Shown piece after piece: positions 8,385-16,473 of a DNA stretch of 64,000 nucleotides (position 1 is its first letter; the number at the start of each line of letters is the position of its first letter). This stretch comes from Halopiger aswanensis (GTDB lineage Archaea > Halobacteriota > Halobacteria > Halobacteriales > Natrialbaceae), in assembly GCF_003610195.1 (NCBI RefSeq), contig NZ_RAPO01000001.1, positions 248,001 through 312,000 on the forward strand, written 5' to 3'. The notes under the pieces are model-generated. The model was not told the DNA's origin, did not search any database, and saw only the letters and a list, made by a program, of their open reading frames with translations. The position numbers were made by a program, and so were the translations under genes.

Positions 8385-8699
8385 ATGATCGATGTCGATC
8401 CCGCAACGCTCGCCCTCGAGTTCGGCGGCGGGCTGGTGATCGGTGCGCTGGTCGGCTTCGGGACGAAGCGGGTCGCGAAGGTCCTCGCGATCGTGGTCGG
8501 AATCCAGTTGATGGCCTTTCGCTACCTCGAGTCCCAGGGGATCGTTATCGTCGACTACGAGCGGCTCTCGGCCGGGCTCGTCGGTAGTGGAGAACAGGTC
8601 GACGGAGTCGCGACGCCGTGGCTCGAGTCGGTGCTCTCGACGCTGACGATCGGCACCGGATTCGCGAGCGGCTTTCTGATCGGCTTTCACCGCGGGTAA
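8385..8699 (+). CDS. FUN14 domain membrane protein
   Basis: A 104-residue membrane protein related to the FUN14 family, best known from eukaryotic mitochondrial FUNDC1 and also present in archaea. Glycine-rich membrane segments are visible at the N-terminus (FGGGLVIGALVGFGTKRVAKVLAIVVG) and C-terminus (LTIGTGFASGFLIGF) around a charged middle (SQGIVIVDYERL). The archaeal function is unknown. I prefer the start MIDVDP at 8385 because CATTATC lies 26 bp upstream; an ATG at 8373 adds four residues. Confidence 0.75.
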   Translation: MIDVDPATLALEFGGGLVIGALVGFGTKRVAKVLAIVVGIQLMAFRYLESQGIVIVDYERLSAGLVGSGEQVDGVATPWLESVLSTLTIGTGFASGFLIGFHRG

Positions 8700-8780
8700 T
8701 CGGCCGTCTCGGATCGACTGACACAGCGGAAAAGCAATCGGCCGACGGGCTCGAAACGGTTGCTCCCGCCCCGCGACGCG

Positions 8781-9506
8781 CTATCGCGTCTTGATGTCGT
8801 CCTTGTCCTTGATGATCTCCGTCTCCGCTTCGCCGCTCGTGTGCTCGTTGACGACGTCGTAGAACTCGTTTTGCAGCCCCGCGGGGAACGTGAGCACGCC
8901 GATCCACGAGCCGTCGGACTGCCACTCCTCGCGCTCGAGATCGCCGAACTGCCGGATCTTTGCCTGCGCGCTACCCGCGTGCTCGGCGGGGATCTGTACG
9001 GCGACCGTCACCTCCTCGAACCGGATCGGGATGACCGGCCGCAGGTCGTCCAGCGCGTCGTCGACCTGACTTTCGACCGGTTCCATCGGATCGACCGTAA
9101 AGCCCGCCTCCTCGAGCGCGTTCTCGATGCGCTCGGGCGGGTGGGGCGCGTTGTCCATCTGCGGGTTGACCGCGTTGCGCGTAATCGTGTCGATCAGTTG
9201 CCGGCGCTTCTGTTCTTGCATCTCGCGGCGCTGCTCGGCCGTGATCTGAATTTCTCCCTCTTTGATCACCTCGGGGATGATCTCGAGGGGCTCGGTCGTA
9301 TCGAAGACCTTCTCGAGGTCGTTCTCGGCCGGCCGATCGCCCCGCGAGGCGTCCTCGAAGACGTCTTCGGCGGCGATAACGTCCTCGAGGTCCCCGTCGA
9401 ACTCGCCGCGTTTGATCGCCAGTGCCGCGTCCGGATCTACGAGGACTTCGAAGCGCGCCCCGTGGGACTCGAGTCGCGCCGTCACCGCCTCGTCGAGTGA
9501 TATCAT
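8781..9506 (-). CDS. Ribosome maturation protein SBDS/Sdo1
   Basis: 241 residues with the three-domain SBDS architecture: the N-terminal SBDS domain (KRGEFDGDLEDVIAAEDVFEDASRGDRP), the helical middle domain (TAEQRREMQEQKRRQLIDTITRNAVNP) and the C-terminal ferredoxin-like domain (LRPVIPIRFEEVTVAVQIP). It helps release the anti-association factor aIF6/eIF6 from new 60S-type subunits. The start at MISLDEAVTARL is chosen because TTTTAG on the minus strand (near 9532) lies 26 bp upstream. In archaea this gene typically neighbours proteasome, exosome and RNase P genes, as it does here. Confidence 0.95.
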   Translation of the reverse strand: MISLDEAVTARLESHGARFEVLVDPDAALAIKRGEFDGDLEDVIAAEDVFEDASRGDRPAENDLEKVFDTTEPLEIIPEVIKEGEIQITAEQRREMQEQKRRQLIDTITRNAVNPQMDNAPHPPERIENALEEAGFTVDPMEPVESQVDDALDDLRPVIPIRFEEVTVAVQIPAEHAGSAQAKIRQFGDLEREEWQSDGSWIGVLTFPAGLQNEFYDVVNEHTSGEAETEIIKDKDDIKTR

Positions 9507-9779
9507 ACCGGAGCATACCTCCGGCCGACTAAAAGAGCTTTTCCTGACGGTTCGGCTCGAGTATCGGAACCGGGCTCGCAACCGCAACCAAAGTCTTGCT
9601 GCCGCTCAGGTGCGAACACGGTTGGAACTCTCCGGACGGACGTTTCGGGCCGAACCCGGCCCGTGTCGGGGCCGACGTCGACTCGGTCGCAAAAGCGGGG
9701 TCGCGTCGCGGTCGAATCGGTGGGGGACCCGAACCGGGATCCCCCGCCGAACTCGAGACTCGATTACGCCGACGGGTCG

Positions 9780-10538
9780 TTACTCGTCGGTTTCTTCTTC
9801 CTCCTCGCTGCCGAGGAGGTCGTTCTCTTCGAGGTGGGTCGCGATCTTGTCCTGGTCGAACTGCTCGAATTCCTCCGTCTCGACGTCGACGGTCGCCAGC
9901 CCGACTTCGCTCGGAAGCAGGGAGCCGTCGTTGACCGACGCGAGCGCGTCCAGCGCGAGCTGGATGCCGCCGTCTAAGTCGGCTTCCTCGTCGTAGTTCT
10001 GCTCGAGGTAGTCCTGGAGGTCGCTGCGGTCGGCGCCGACGGCCAGGGCCTTCCACTCGTAGGGGGTCCCCGACGGGTCGGTCTCGAAGAGGCGCGGCTC
10101 GCCGTTCTCGATGCCGCCGACGATCAGCGCGACGCCGAACGGGCGGGCGCCGCCGACCTGGGTGTACTGCTGGATGTGGTCGGTGACTTCCTTGGTCAGC
10201 GTCTCGACGCCGATGGGCTCGCCGTAGCGCAGCTGGTTGACCTGCGTCTGGCGACGCGCGAAGTCGATCAGCTGGCGGGCGTCGGCGACGTGGCCGGCGC
10301 TGGCGATGCCGATGTGGTCGTCGGCCTTGTGAATTTTCTCGACGCTCGAGTCCTCGAGCAGCGGCGACGGGACGCGCTTGTCGACGGCGAGTACGACGCC
10401 GTCCTGGGTCCGCACACCGATGCTTGCTGTTCCTCGCTTGACCGCCTCACGGGCGTACTCGACCTGGTAGAGTCGACCGTCCGGTGAGAAGATCGTGATG
10501 CCGCGGTCGTACGCCTGCTGTTGGGCTTGTCCCTGCAT
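9780..10538 (-). CDS. psmA: Proteasome subunit alpha
   Basis: 252 residues with the alpha-subunit signature near the N-terminus (YDRGITIFSPDGRLYQVEYA), followed by the Ntn-hydrolase-fold core (GTASIGVRTQDGVVLAVDKR, GIASAGHVADARQLI). Alpha subunits form the gate rings of the 20S proteasome and lack the catalytic Thr, as expected. The tail is very acidic (EEEEETDE), a haloarchaeal trait. It starts four bases after rnp2, so it is probably co-transcribed with the RNase P genes; the ATPase partner (PAN) is not in this window. Confidence 0.97.
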   Translation of the reverse strand: MQGQAQQQAYDRGITIFSPDGRLYQVEYAREAVKRGTASIGVRTQDGVVLAVDKRVPSPLLEDSSVEKIHKADDHIGIASAGHVADARQLIDFARRQTQVNQLRYGEPIGVETLTKEVTDHIQQYTQVGGARPFGVALIVGGIENGEPRLFETDPSGTPYEWKALAVGADRSDLQDYLEQNYDEEADLDGGIQLALDALASVNDGSLLPSEVGLATVDVETEEFEQFDQDKIATHLEENDLLGSEEEEETDE

Positions 10539-10542
10539 AGTA

Positions 10543-11040
10543 TCACGCTAAATCTGAATCGTAGTCGTAATCGAGGTCTGTCGCACCCGCGAACGACTCC
10601 TCGAGTCGCACGTCGGCGACTTCGTTTCGCACGACGGCGACCCGCTCCTCGTTCCCGAACACGACGTTTCTCTCCTCGGAAACTTGCCCGCGTCGACCTA
10701 AATACTTTTCTTCAGCGGCACGGATCGTGCCACTGATACCGCGGACCCGAATTCCGACGGCAGCACCGTCTATCTCGTCGATACAGGCGATCGCCGCGCG
10801 GGCCGGTTCGGTCTCGCCGCGACGGACTTTGATAATCGCCTCACCGATTCCGTCCGTAAACTCGAACCGAACGACGCTCAGATCGGCGTCCGCGCTCCCC
10901 GGATCGCCCAGCAGGTTCTGGCCCGCGTACCACACCTCCCGCTGGAACACCCGCCGGTCGATCGACTCGTCGGGCCACGTCTCGAGTCCGACGGCGAGGT
11001 AGCGCCACCGGGGCCGGAGGTGTTTCGGGAGGTGCTTCAT
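10543..11040 (-). CDS. rnp2: RNase P protein component 2 (Pop5)
   Basis: 165 residues of the Pop5/Rpp14 family: MKHLPKHLRPRWRYLAVGLE at the start, the ferredoxin-like core with VVRFEFTDGIGEAIIKVRRG and a central AAIACIDEIDGAAVGIRVRGISGTIRAAEEKYLG. Pop5 pairs with Rpp30 to stimulate the catalytic RNA of RNase P in tRNA 5' maturation. Its ATG overlaps the stop of the methyltransferase by 4 nt (ATGA). Encoded two genes after its physical partner Rpp30 (rnp3). Confidence 0.93.
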   Translation of the reverse strand: MKHLPKHLRPRWRYLAVGLETWPDESIDRRVFQREVWYAGQNLLGDPGSADADLSVVRFEFTDGIGEAIIKVRRGETEPARAAIACIDEIDGAAVGIRVRGISGTIRAAEEKYLGRRGQVSEERNVVFGNEERVAVVRNEVADVRLEESFAGATDLDYDYDSDLA

Positions 11041-11681
11041 TCGTCGCTTTCGACGGCCTCAGCGTCGGACTCGGCCGCCGGCGTCCGCTCGGCGACGAGC
11101 ACCCCGACCTGGTCGTGGACGCGCTCGACGGCCGTCAGCGAAAAGCCGGCGTCAGTAAAGGCGTCCGCGAGGTCGCCGACCGTCGCCGGATCGTCGACCT
11201 CGGGCGAGTAGAACGGTTCCGCCGGGTCTGGTTCGCCGAAGAACATCACGTCCCCGAGGACGAACTTGCGCGGCTCGAGGTCGGCGATGACCGAAATCGC
11301 CTCGCGCTTCTCGTCGTCCGAGAGGTGGTGCATCGCGAAGTTCGAGGTAACGACGTCGACCGCGTCGTCGTACTCCGGTTCGCGGAAGGTACCGTAGTCG
11401 AACTCGAGGTTCTCGAGGCCCTCCTCGTCGGCCTTCCGCTGGGCTTCCTCCATCATGCCCTCGCTGATGTCGCGGCCGACGACCCGCTCGGCGTCCTCGG
11501 CGAGCGGGAGCGCGATGGCGCCGGTTCCGGTGCCGAGGTCGAGGACGACGTCCGTCGACTCGGGGGCGGCGTGTTCGATCACGAGGTTCGCGCAGGCGCG
11601 GTACTCGTCCGACTTGGACTCGTCGTACTCGCTGGCTTTCTCGTCGAACCGGGCGGCGTGGTCCTCAAGATCCTTCTTCAT
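11037..11681 (-). CDS. Class I SAM-dependent methyltransferase in the RNase P cluster
   Basis: 214 residues with a Rossmann methyltransferase fold: motif I VVLDLGTGTGAIALPL, the acidic post-I residue in VVGRDISEGMMEEA, and motif IV VVTSNFAMHHLSD. A C-terminal region (SPEVDDPATVGDLADAFTDAGF) resembles small-molecule methyltransferases. The substrate is unknown. It overlaps rnp3 upstream by 17 nt and rnp2 downstream by 4 nt, so it is locked into the operon; a tRNA/RNA-linked role is possible but unproven. The start MKKDLEDHAARFDE is preferred over an ATG nine codons earlier. Confidence 0.85.
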   Translation of the reverse strand: MKKDLEDHAARFDEKASEYDESKSDEYRACANLVIEHAAPESTDVVLDLGTGTGAIALPLAEDAERVVGRDISEGMMEEAQRKADEEGLENLEFDYGTFREPEYDDAVDVVTSNFAMHHLSDDEKREAISVIADLEPRKFVLGDVMFFGEPDPAEPFYSPEVDDPATVGDLADAFTDAGFSLTAVERVHDQVGVLVAERTPAAESDAEAVESDE

Positions 11682-12369
11682 ACCTGCCCCGTTCGACCCC
11701 GGGCTCAATGAACGACTCGGACTGGATGTGGCGATTGCGCTCGGCGATCCGCCCCCATTCGGCGAGCCCCTCCTCGACGAACTCGCTCGAGAGGCCGATC
11801 TGTTCGCCCAGCGCCGCCAGTTCCCGCGGGGCCCGGAGCTCGAGGTGCGAGTCCGGCGTCGCGCTCACGACGTAGGGCGCGTCGTAGTAGTCGACGATTT
11901 CAGCGAGTTTGCGCAGCGACTGCAACTCGCGGACTCGGCGGCCACCGTGGGTTCGTAGCACCGGCGAGAGATCGAACTCGAGGCGCACGCCGTTCTCGAG
12001 GGCGGCCTTCGCGAGGACGTGGTTGACGTCGCCCTCGTCGGCCATCGGGCGGGCGAGTACGTCGACCTTCTCGTTCTCGACGGCGAAGCGATTCATCGCC
12101 GGGGTCCCGCCCGCGACGGTGACGATGGTCTCGTCGGTCCGGTAGTTGCCGACCGCGCCGCTGGCCTGCTGGGGGTTGTCGGCCCGAATTTCGACGCCCG
12201 CCACGACGTCGACGCCGTACTCCTCGCGAATCCGGTCGGGGTCGTAGTCGGCGCGTGCGCCGGACGGGTTGCGCACGACCACGCCCTCGAAGCCGTAGTC
12301 GGCGGCCGCGCGGGCGAACCTGGCGACCGTACTCTGTCCGTCGGGGTGGGCGTGGACGGCCTCGTACAT
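11665..12369 (-). CDS. rnp3: RNase P protein component 3 (Rpp30)
   Basis: 234 residues of the Rpp30 TIM-barrel (PHP-like) family: MYEAVHAHPDGQSTVARFAR, GFEGVVVRNPSG, a central VEIRADNPQQASGAVGNYR and VRLEFDLSPVLRTHGGRRVRELQSLRKL. It forms the Pop5-Rpp30 heterotetramer of archaeal RNase P. Longer in-frame extension to 12471 is Ser/Arg-rich and unlike the family, so MYEAVHAH is the start. First gene of the rnp3-methyltransferase-rnp2-psmA run. Confidence 0.95.
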   Translation of the reverse strand: MYEAVHAHPDGQSTVARFARAAADYGFEGVVVRNPSGARADYDPDRIREEYGVDVVAGVEIRADNPQQASGAVGNYRTDETIVTVAGGTPAMNRFAVENEKVDVLARPMADEGDVNHVLAKAALENGVRLEFDLSPVLRTHGGRRVRELQSLRKLAEIVDYYDAPYVVSATPDSHLELRAPRELAALGEQIGLSSEFVEEGLAEWGRIAERNRHIQSESFIEPGVERGRYEEGS

Positions 12370-12770
12370 ACGCGTCCCCTCTCGCGGCTGGGACTTGGGG
12401 TTTGCGTCATCCGCCGCTGCTGACCGACCGTATCCGCCATCGTTAGGCCGGGAGTCCGTCTCGAGCACCACGAGAGACGGACGACTCGGGGGAGGGCAGG
12501 CCGTCGCCCGGTACTCACCGCGAGCGAACGTAGTGAGCGAGCGAAGCGAGGCGGCACTGCCGGCTCGGAACCGCGAACGGCGCAGCCGTGAGCGGGCCGA
12601 CGACTGACGTGGAGAACGCTACGCGTTCGGAACGGAAGGAGGAGTGCTTTTCATCGAAGTTTTGCCGAGTGCGGTCGCGAAGCGACCGCACGTGGTTCGA
12701 GACGCCGAAGGCGTCTCGTCATCACGGAAGACGCGAAGCGTCTTCCGAACGACAGCGCAAAAGTTCGGTT
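12370..12770. other. Intergenic region rich in perfect hairpins
   Basis: 401 bp between the 5' end of rnp3 and the 3' end of the TbsP-like gene, both on the minus strand, with no coding potential. It holds a 6-bp hairpin with TAC loop (12614-12628), words such as GCGAGCGAAGCGAG (12537-12550), and three larger hairpins listed separately. The promoter of rnp3 should be in the left part. Confidence 0.6.
12669..12747. repeat. Three consecutive perfect hairpins with GAA loops
   Basis: Three inverted repeats follow one another: 10-bp arms 12669-12678/12682-12691, 9-bp arms 12698-12706/12710-12718, and 10-bp arms 12725-12734/12738-12747. Each closes on a GAA loop inside CGAAG. Arm sequences differ while the loop is constant. 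They lie 24 bp beyond the stop of the TbsP-like gene, so they may act as 3' UTR structures or as DNA hairpins. Confidence 0.75.
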
Positions 12771-13589
12771 CTAGTTGAGGATGGACTGTGCCACCGTCGC
12801 GAGTTGGCCGTTATCCGCTTCCTGCAGGCGCTCGTCGCCGATCTTCAGACGCAGGCGCGGGCGGCCGACGTCGATCGGGACCTTCTCGGTGTCGATCAGG
12901 CCCATGTCTTCGAGTTTAGTCTTCGTCCGGCTGAACGTCGCTTTCGAGGCGATACCGACGTCCTCGCCCCACTTGCTGATGTCGTACAGCAGCGCTTCGT
13001 TCTTGGCGGCGACAAGCAGCGAGATCGTGACCTCGTCGAGGCCGTCCCCGTCGCCGCGGGCCGTCTCGAGCGAGTCCAAGATCGCGGTGAAGTCGGCCTC
13101 GGCCTCGGGGCTGATCTCCTCGGACAGCGTTTCGCGGACGTCCGAGATCGGCGGCGTCCGGAGGTTGTACGTCGAGGCTGCCTCCCAGCGCTCGGCGTAG
13201 GTGTCGTAGGTGTCCTCGACGAAACTCTCGTCGTCCGTGATGAGCCCGCCGACGCGGTCGCCGGCGTGGACGATCGCGACGATCCGATCCTCAGTGATGA
13301 CCAGCGAGTTCTCGGGCGCCTCCTCGAGCGTCCGCAGGGCGAGGGCGTCCTCGCTGATGAGGTCGGCCGCGTTCGAGGCGACGATGAAGTCGTCCATCAC
13401 TTCCTTCAGCGTCCGCTCGTCGGCGAGCATGTGCACCGTCGGCAACGTGCCGTCGAAACCGGTCGCAACGCCGACGAACTCCTCGATCGCATCCCGGGAC
13501 GGATTGACCATGTAAATGTCCCCACTCGCGTCCGTTAGGATGGACTCGAGGATATCGTCAATCTGGTGATTGAGTAAATTCGAGGTCAT
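12771..13589 (-). CDS. TbsP-like transcriptional regulator (DUF5821)
   Basis: 272 residues of the haloarchaeal DUF5821 family, which I associate with the regulator TbsP of sugar metabolism. The N-terminal half has an alpha/beta fold (DIYMVNPSRDAIEEFVGVAT, HMLADERTLKEVMDDFIVASNAADLI). The highly conserved C-terminal part (LDEVTISLLVAAKNEALLYDISKWGEDVGIASKATFSRTKTKLEDMGLI) is a winged helix-turn-helix. The protein ends with a charged tail (GRPRLRLKIGDERL). A TATA-like AATTAAG lies ~36 bp upstream. Three perfect hairpins follow the stop. The name TbsP is from memory. Confidence 0.75.
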   Translation of the reverse strand: MTSNLLNHQIDDILESILTDASGDIYMVNPSRDAIEEFVGVATGFDGTLPTVHMLADERTLKEVMDDFIVASNAADLISEDALALRTLEEAPENSLVITEDRIVAIVHAGDRVGGLITDDESFVEDTYDTYAERWEAASTYNLRTPPISDVRETLSEEISPEAEADFTAILDSLETARGDGDGLDEVTISLLVAAKNEALLYDISKWGEDVGIASKATFSRTKTKLEDMGLIDTEKVPIDVGRPRLRLKIGDERLQEADNGQLATVAQSILN

Positions 13590-13971
13590 CTCTCTACAGA
13601 AGTAAACGGATGTTCGCTACTTAATTTTGGTGGCCATTTGCACGCGATAACTTTGCTGTTGGGCCATCTAACGGTAATTTTTGTCCGATCATTCGTTGGT
13701 CAGATTACAGTATATGGCGGTCGTCTAACGCGATTCCGGCTACTGCTGGCGATTAGGGATCGTTATTATCTTCCAAATACGTATTTTTCATTATGCCAAC
13801 TGTTATGTGATTCCTGTGTGACCACAAGAGCGTATGGGTGATCGCGATACGCAGCGGTTGGCCCCTCGATCGCTTGCCGACCAGTCCCCCCGTGTCCGAA
13901 CGGACGACGTTCGGGTTGTCCCACCTGCAGGATCGAAAGGAGTCAGCACCTACGGCGGTCCGTAGCGACCG
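13590..13971. other. AT-rich intergenic region
   Basis: 382 bp between the TbsP-like gene's start and the end of the CHAT protein gene (both minus). Much of 13660-13850 is clearly richer in A+T than the surroundings and lacks the usual codon pattern. The only frame of size (13638-13841, TTG start) reads as non-haloarchaeal sequence. I see no gene or RNA. Confidence 0.5.
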
Positions 13972-16299
13972 TCATTCGAACCGAGCGCACAGTTCCCGCG
14001 ACCAGTAGACGTCGCCGTCGTAGATGACGGCGGCCTCCGTATTTTCGAGCAGGGCCGCCAGTTCCGGCGCCGAGAGAACGAAGTTCGATTCGTTGCCACA
14101 CAGCGTCGCGGCCGTGGCGTCGGCGTGTGGGACGTAGTACGACCCGGTCGTCCGCGTCGAGTAGCAGTCGAACGTCACCAGGTACCGGGGAGTATCCGCG
14201 TCACCGCTCGACCGCGGACGCGAGCGCGCGGTCGACGCTGTTCCCGCGCCCGTTCTGGACTCCGTCCGTCTCGATCGCGAGCGCGCCCGCTGGCCGTCCG
14301 TGAGCGGTTCGATCGTGATCGTCGTGGGGAACGGATTGGTTCCCTGTGCGAGCGAGTGGGTGCCGTCGCCGACGACCGCGTAGTCTTTCCCCATCATGAT
14401 CCGGCGCCTCGCGAGGCGCATGGCGCGTTCGATGCTGAAGCCGTGGACGAGGAAGGTAGCGAACGCCGAGCCGACCTTGATCGCGTGGTCGTTGAGGACC
14501 TTCGTGAACGTGACCGCGCCGGCGACGCTGCCCTTCTCGACCAGCTTCTGTCCCTCGTAGAAGGAGCCACAGGCGTTCAGGAAGAACGTCTGGGTCCGAC
14601 AGCGGTCGAGCGACGAAATCGAGAGCGATCCGTCGGGACAGCACAGGCCGCAGGTCTCGCAGTGCCCGATGTAGTGGACGAAGTCGTTTTCCGATTCGAA
14701 CAGGCGAGCGAGTTCGGCCGTCTCGAGCGATTCCTCGACGGTGACGTCCATCGAGCGCTCCTGGGCGCGGCGCCGGTAGATCGCGGCGACGTCGTCGTGT
14801 TCGCCGGCCATCTCGGGATCGTTGAGGACGACGCGGATCGACGTCGACTCGCGTTCGTCCGCTCGCTCGAGGTAGTCGAGCCGATTCCGGTAGGCTTCGG
14901 GGGCGGATTTGAAGACGTCGATCGGGACGCCCTCGGCGAGCCAGCCGTGGGTGCGGCCGTGCCGGAGTTCCGGCTTGACGATGTCGACGGAGGCGACCTG
15001 ACCGCTACTGGCCCTGGTGCGGTAGTCGGCCTCGAGTTCAGGTTTCCGACCGATTTGCGGTGGTGCGTCGAACCCGTTCCTGGTCGCAGTTACCTGCCCT
15101 TTCTCGATTCCAGTCCCGCTCCCGTCTACGGTCCCGGTCTCAGTCTCCGCAACCTCATCGCGACCGCGATAGAACTCCTCGAGCGAGCGTTCGACGAGTT
15201 CCTTCCCCTCGAGTTCGGTGGTTCGAGGCCGGTAGATCAGGCTCATTCGATCGAGCAGGAACGGCAGCGTCTCGAGGCTGTCGTAGGAGGGGCAGACGTA
15301 CGTCGCGAGGTGCCACTCGGGCAGTCGGTGTTCGATCGCCTCGTAGGGGACCTCGAGGTACGCCGCGAGGCGTTCGTCCGGCGACGCCTCGTACAGCGAC
15401 TCGCTCTCGAGGCCGAGCGCGTCGAGGACGCTGCACTCGCCGAGGGCGGTGCCGTACGGCCCCGCGTTCCGGACCAGGCAGTCCAGAAAGAACGTCTTCC
15501 GGAGCAGCCGCTCGACGTCGCTCTCGAGGGCCGGCATCGCGGGAAGGTGGCGCTCGATCCCCTGCTCGGGGAGTCGCAGCCGCGCGCCGTCGGGACAGTC
15601 CGCCCCCTCGAGCGTATCGGTGACGTGGACGGACGCCTGCAGGTAGTACGCGAGCGGCGCCGTCACGTACAGCGGCTCGTACCGGGGCGGCACGGCGAGT
15701 TCGATCCCCGTCTCGGGGAGGTCCGCGCGCAGACAGTCCGAAATCTCGAGTTCGTCGCCGGGCTCGAGCAGCGGGGGATGACCGCGAAGCGTCGGGTACG
15801 TCCGGTCGGGGCCGTCGGTCCGGTGGGCGGCGCCGAGGTGCGTAATCGCTTCGGCGATCGCCGCCGGCTCGTCCGGCACCGTCATCGAGCCGACGGGCAG
15901 TTCGTTGCGGCTCCGGAAGCCGACCGTCACCGACGTTCGCTCGGGGAAGGAGACGACGATCGACTCGAAGTCGTCGGTCTGCTCGATGATCGCCCGGCCG
16001 GTAAACTGGAGGTAGACCTTGATTTCGGCGTCGATGTCGATAACGTACTCGCCCGACGGGAGCGCGACCGGGTCGCCGTTCGGATCGAGTTCGTACCGGT
16101 CGTCGGCCTCGAGCGCGAAGGCGTAGCAGACGGCGTGTGGAAACTGGAGTTCGCTCGCGGTCACGACGACGCTCTCGTCGATCGGTCGCGGCATCTCGAC
16201 CGCGTCGTCGACGACGGAAAACTCGCCGCGGACCGCCACCGTCGCGCTGTCCACGTCGCGAGCGTAGAGCGTCTCGCGGTCCAGTTCCCACTCGATCAT
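13972..16299 (-). CDS. CHAT (caspase-like) domain protein
   Basis: A 775-residue soluble protein, no signal peptide. Residues ~1-175 look like beta-rich modules (SVTVGFRSRNELPVGSMTVPDE). Residues ~190-380 form a helical/beta region. Residues ~430-660 match the CHAT peptidase: strand-His motif VHYIGHC (H546), then strand-Cys motif FFLNACGSFYEGQ (C577) and GAVTFTKVLNDHAIKVGSAFATFLVHG. These are the positions of the catalytic His and Cys of caspase-like (clan CD) CHAT proteases. A Cys cluster (CETCGLCC, 547-554) follows the His directly. A basic linker (~690-710) leads to a 70-residue C-terminal domain. No known target or activator gene is adjacent; divergent from glyA. CHAT assignment rests on motifs only. 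Confidence 0.7.
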   Translation of the reverse strand: MIEWELDRETLYARDVDSATVAVRGEFSVVDDAVEMPRPIDESVVVTASELQFPHAVCYAFALEADDRYELDPNGDPVALPSGEYVIDIDAEIKVYLQFTGRAIIEQTDDFESIVVSFPERTSVTVGFRSRNELPVGSMTVPDEPAAIAEAITHLGAAHRTDGPDRTYPTLRGHPPLLEPGDELEISDCLRADLPETGIELAVPPRYEPLYVTAPLAYYLQASVHVTDTLEGADCPDGARLRLPEQGIERHLPAMPALESDVERLLRKTFFLDCLVRNAGPYGTALGECSVLDALGLESESLYEASPDERLAAYLEVPYEAIEHRLPEWHLATYVCPSYDSLETLPFLLDRMSLIYRPRTTELEGKELVERSLEEFYRGRDEVAETETGTVDGSGTGIEKGQVTATRNGFDAPPQIGRKPELEADYRTRASSGQVASVDIVKPELRHGRTHGWLAEGVPIDVFKSAPEAYRNRLDYLERADERESTSIRVVLNDPEMAGEHDDVAAIYRRRAQERSMDVTVEESLETAELARLFESENDFVHYIGHCETCGLCCPDGSLSISSLDRCRTQTFFLNACGSFYEGQKLVEKGSVAGAVTFTKVLNDHAIKVGSAFATFLVHGFSIERAMRLARRRIMMGKDYAVVGDGTHSLAQGTNPFPTTITIEPLTDGQRARSRSRRTESRTGAGTASTARSRPRSSGDADTPRYLVTFDCYSTRTTGSYYVPHADATAATLCGNESNFVLSAPELAALLENTEAAVIYDGDVYWSRELCARFE

Positions 16300-16324
16300 G
16301 TACTCTACTGCATGTCACCCCGTT

Positions 16325-16343
16325 CAGTTAGTCTTACTGACTG
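16325..16343 (-). promoter_or_regulatory. Inverted repeat before the CHAT gene, candidate operator
   Basis: CAGTTAGT and ACTGACTG are inverted arms with one mismatch and a 3-bp centre, 26-44 bp upstream of the CHAT start, where a TATA/BRE would be expected. It could be a repressor or activator site for the CHAT gene or the divergent glyA. Confidence 0.4.
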
Positions 16344-16442
16344 TTACCGTTACTTATCGGTGTCGGTCGTGCGGGTTGCCCACACTCGGACCCTCGGGTT
16401 CCCGGGGACCGTCCCGACGGCTCGAATCGGGCGAAAAGGTAC

Positions 16443-16449
16443 ACTTATG
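16443..16449 (+). promoter_or_regulatory. TATA box of glyA
   Basis: ACTTATG is centred 28 bp before the ATG at 16474 and decides for that start over the in-frame ATG at 16447. Confidence 0.55.
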
Positions 16450-16473
16450 CCGTCCCCAGTTCGCACAACGCAC

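Noticed and set aside
13638-13841. 67-codon frame in the AT-rich spacer
   Set aside because: TTG start, hydrophobic/Cys-containing random-looking sequence, no promoter spacing.
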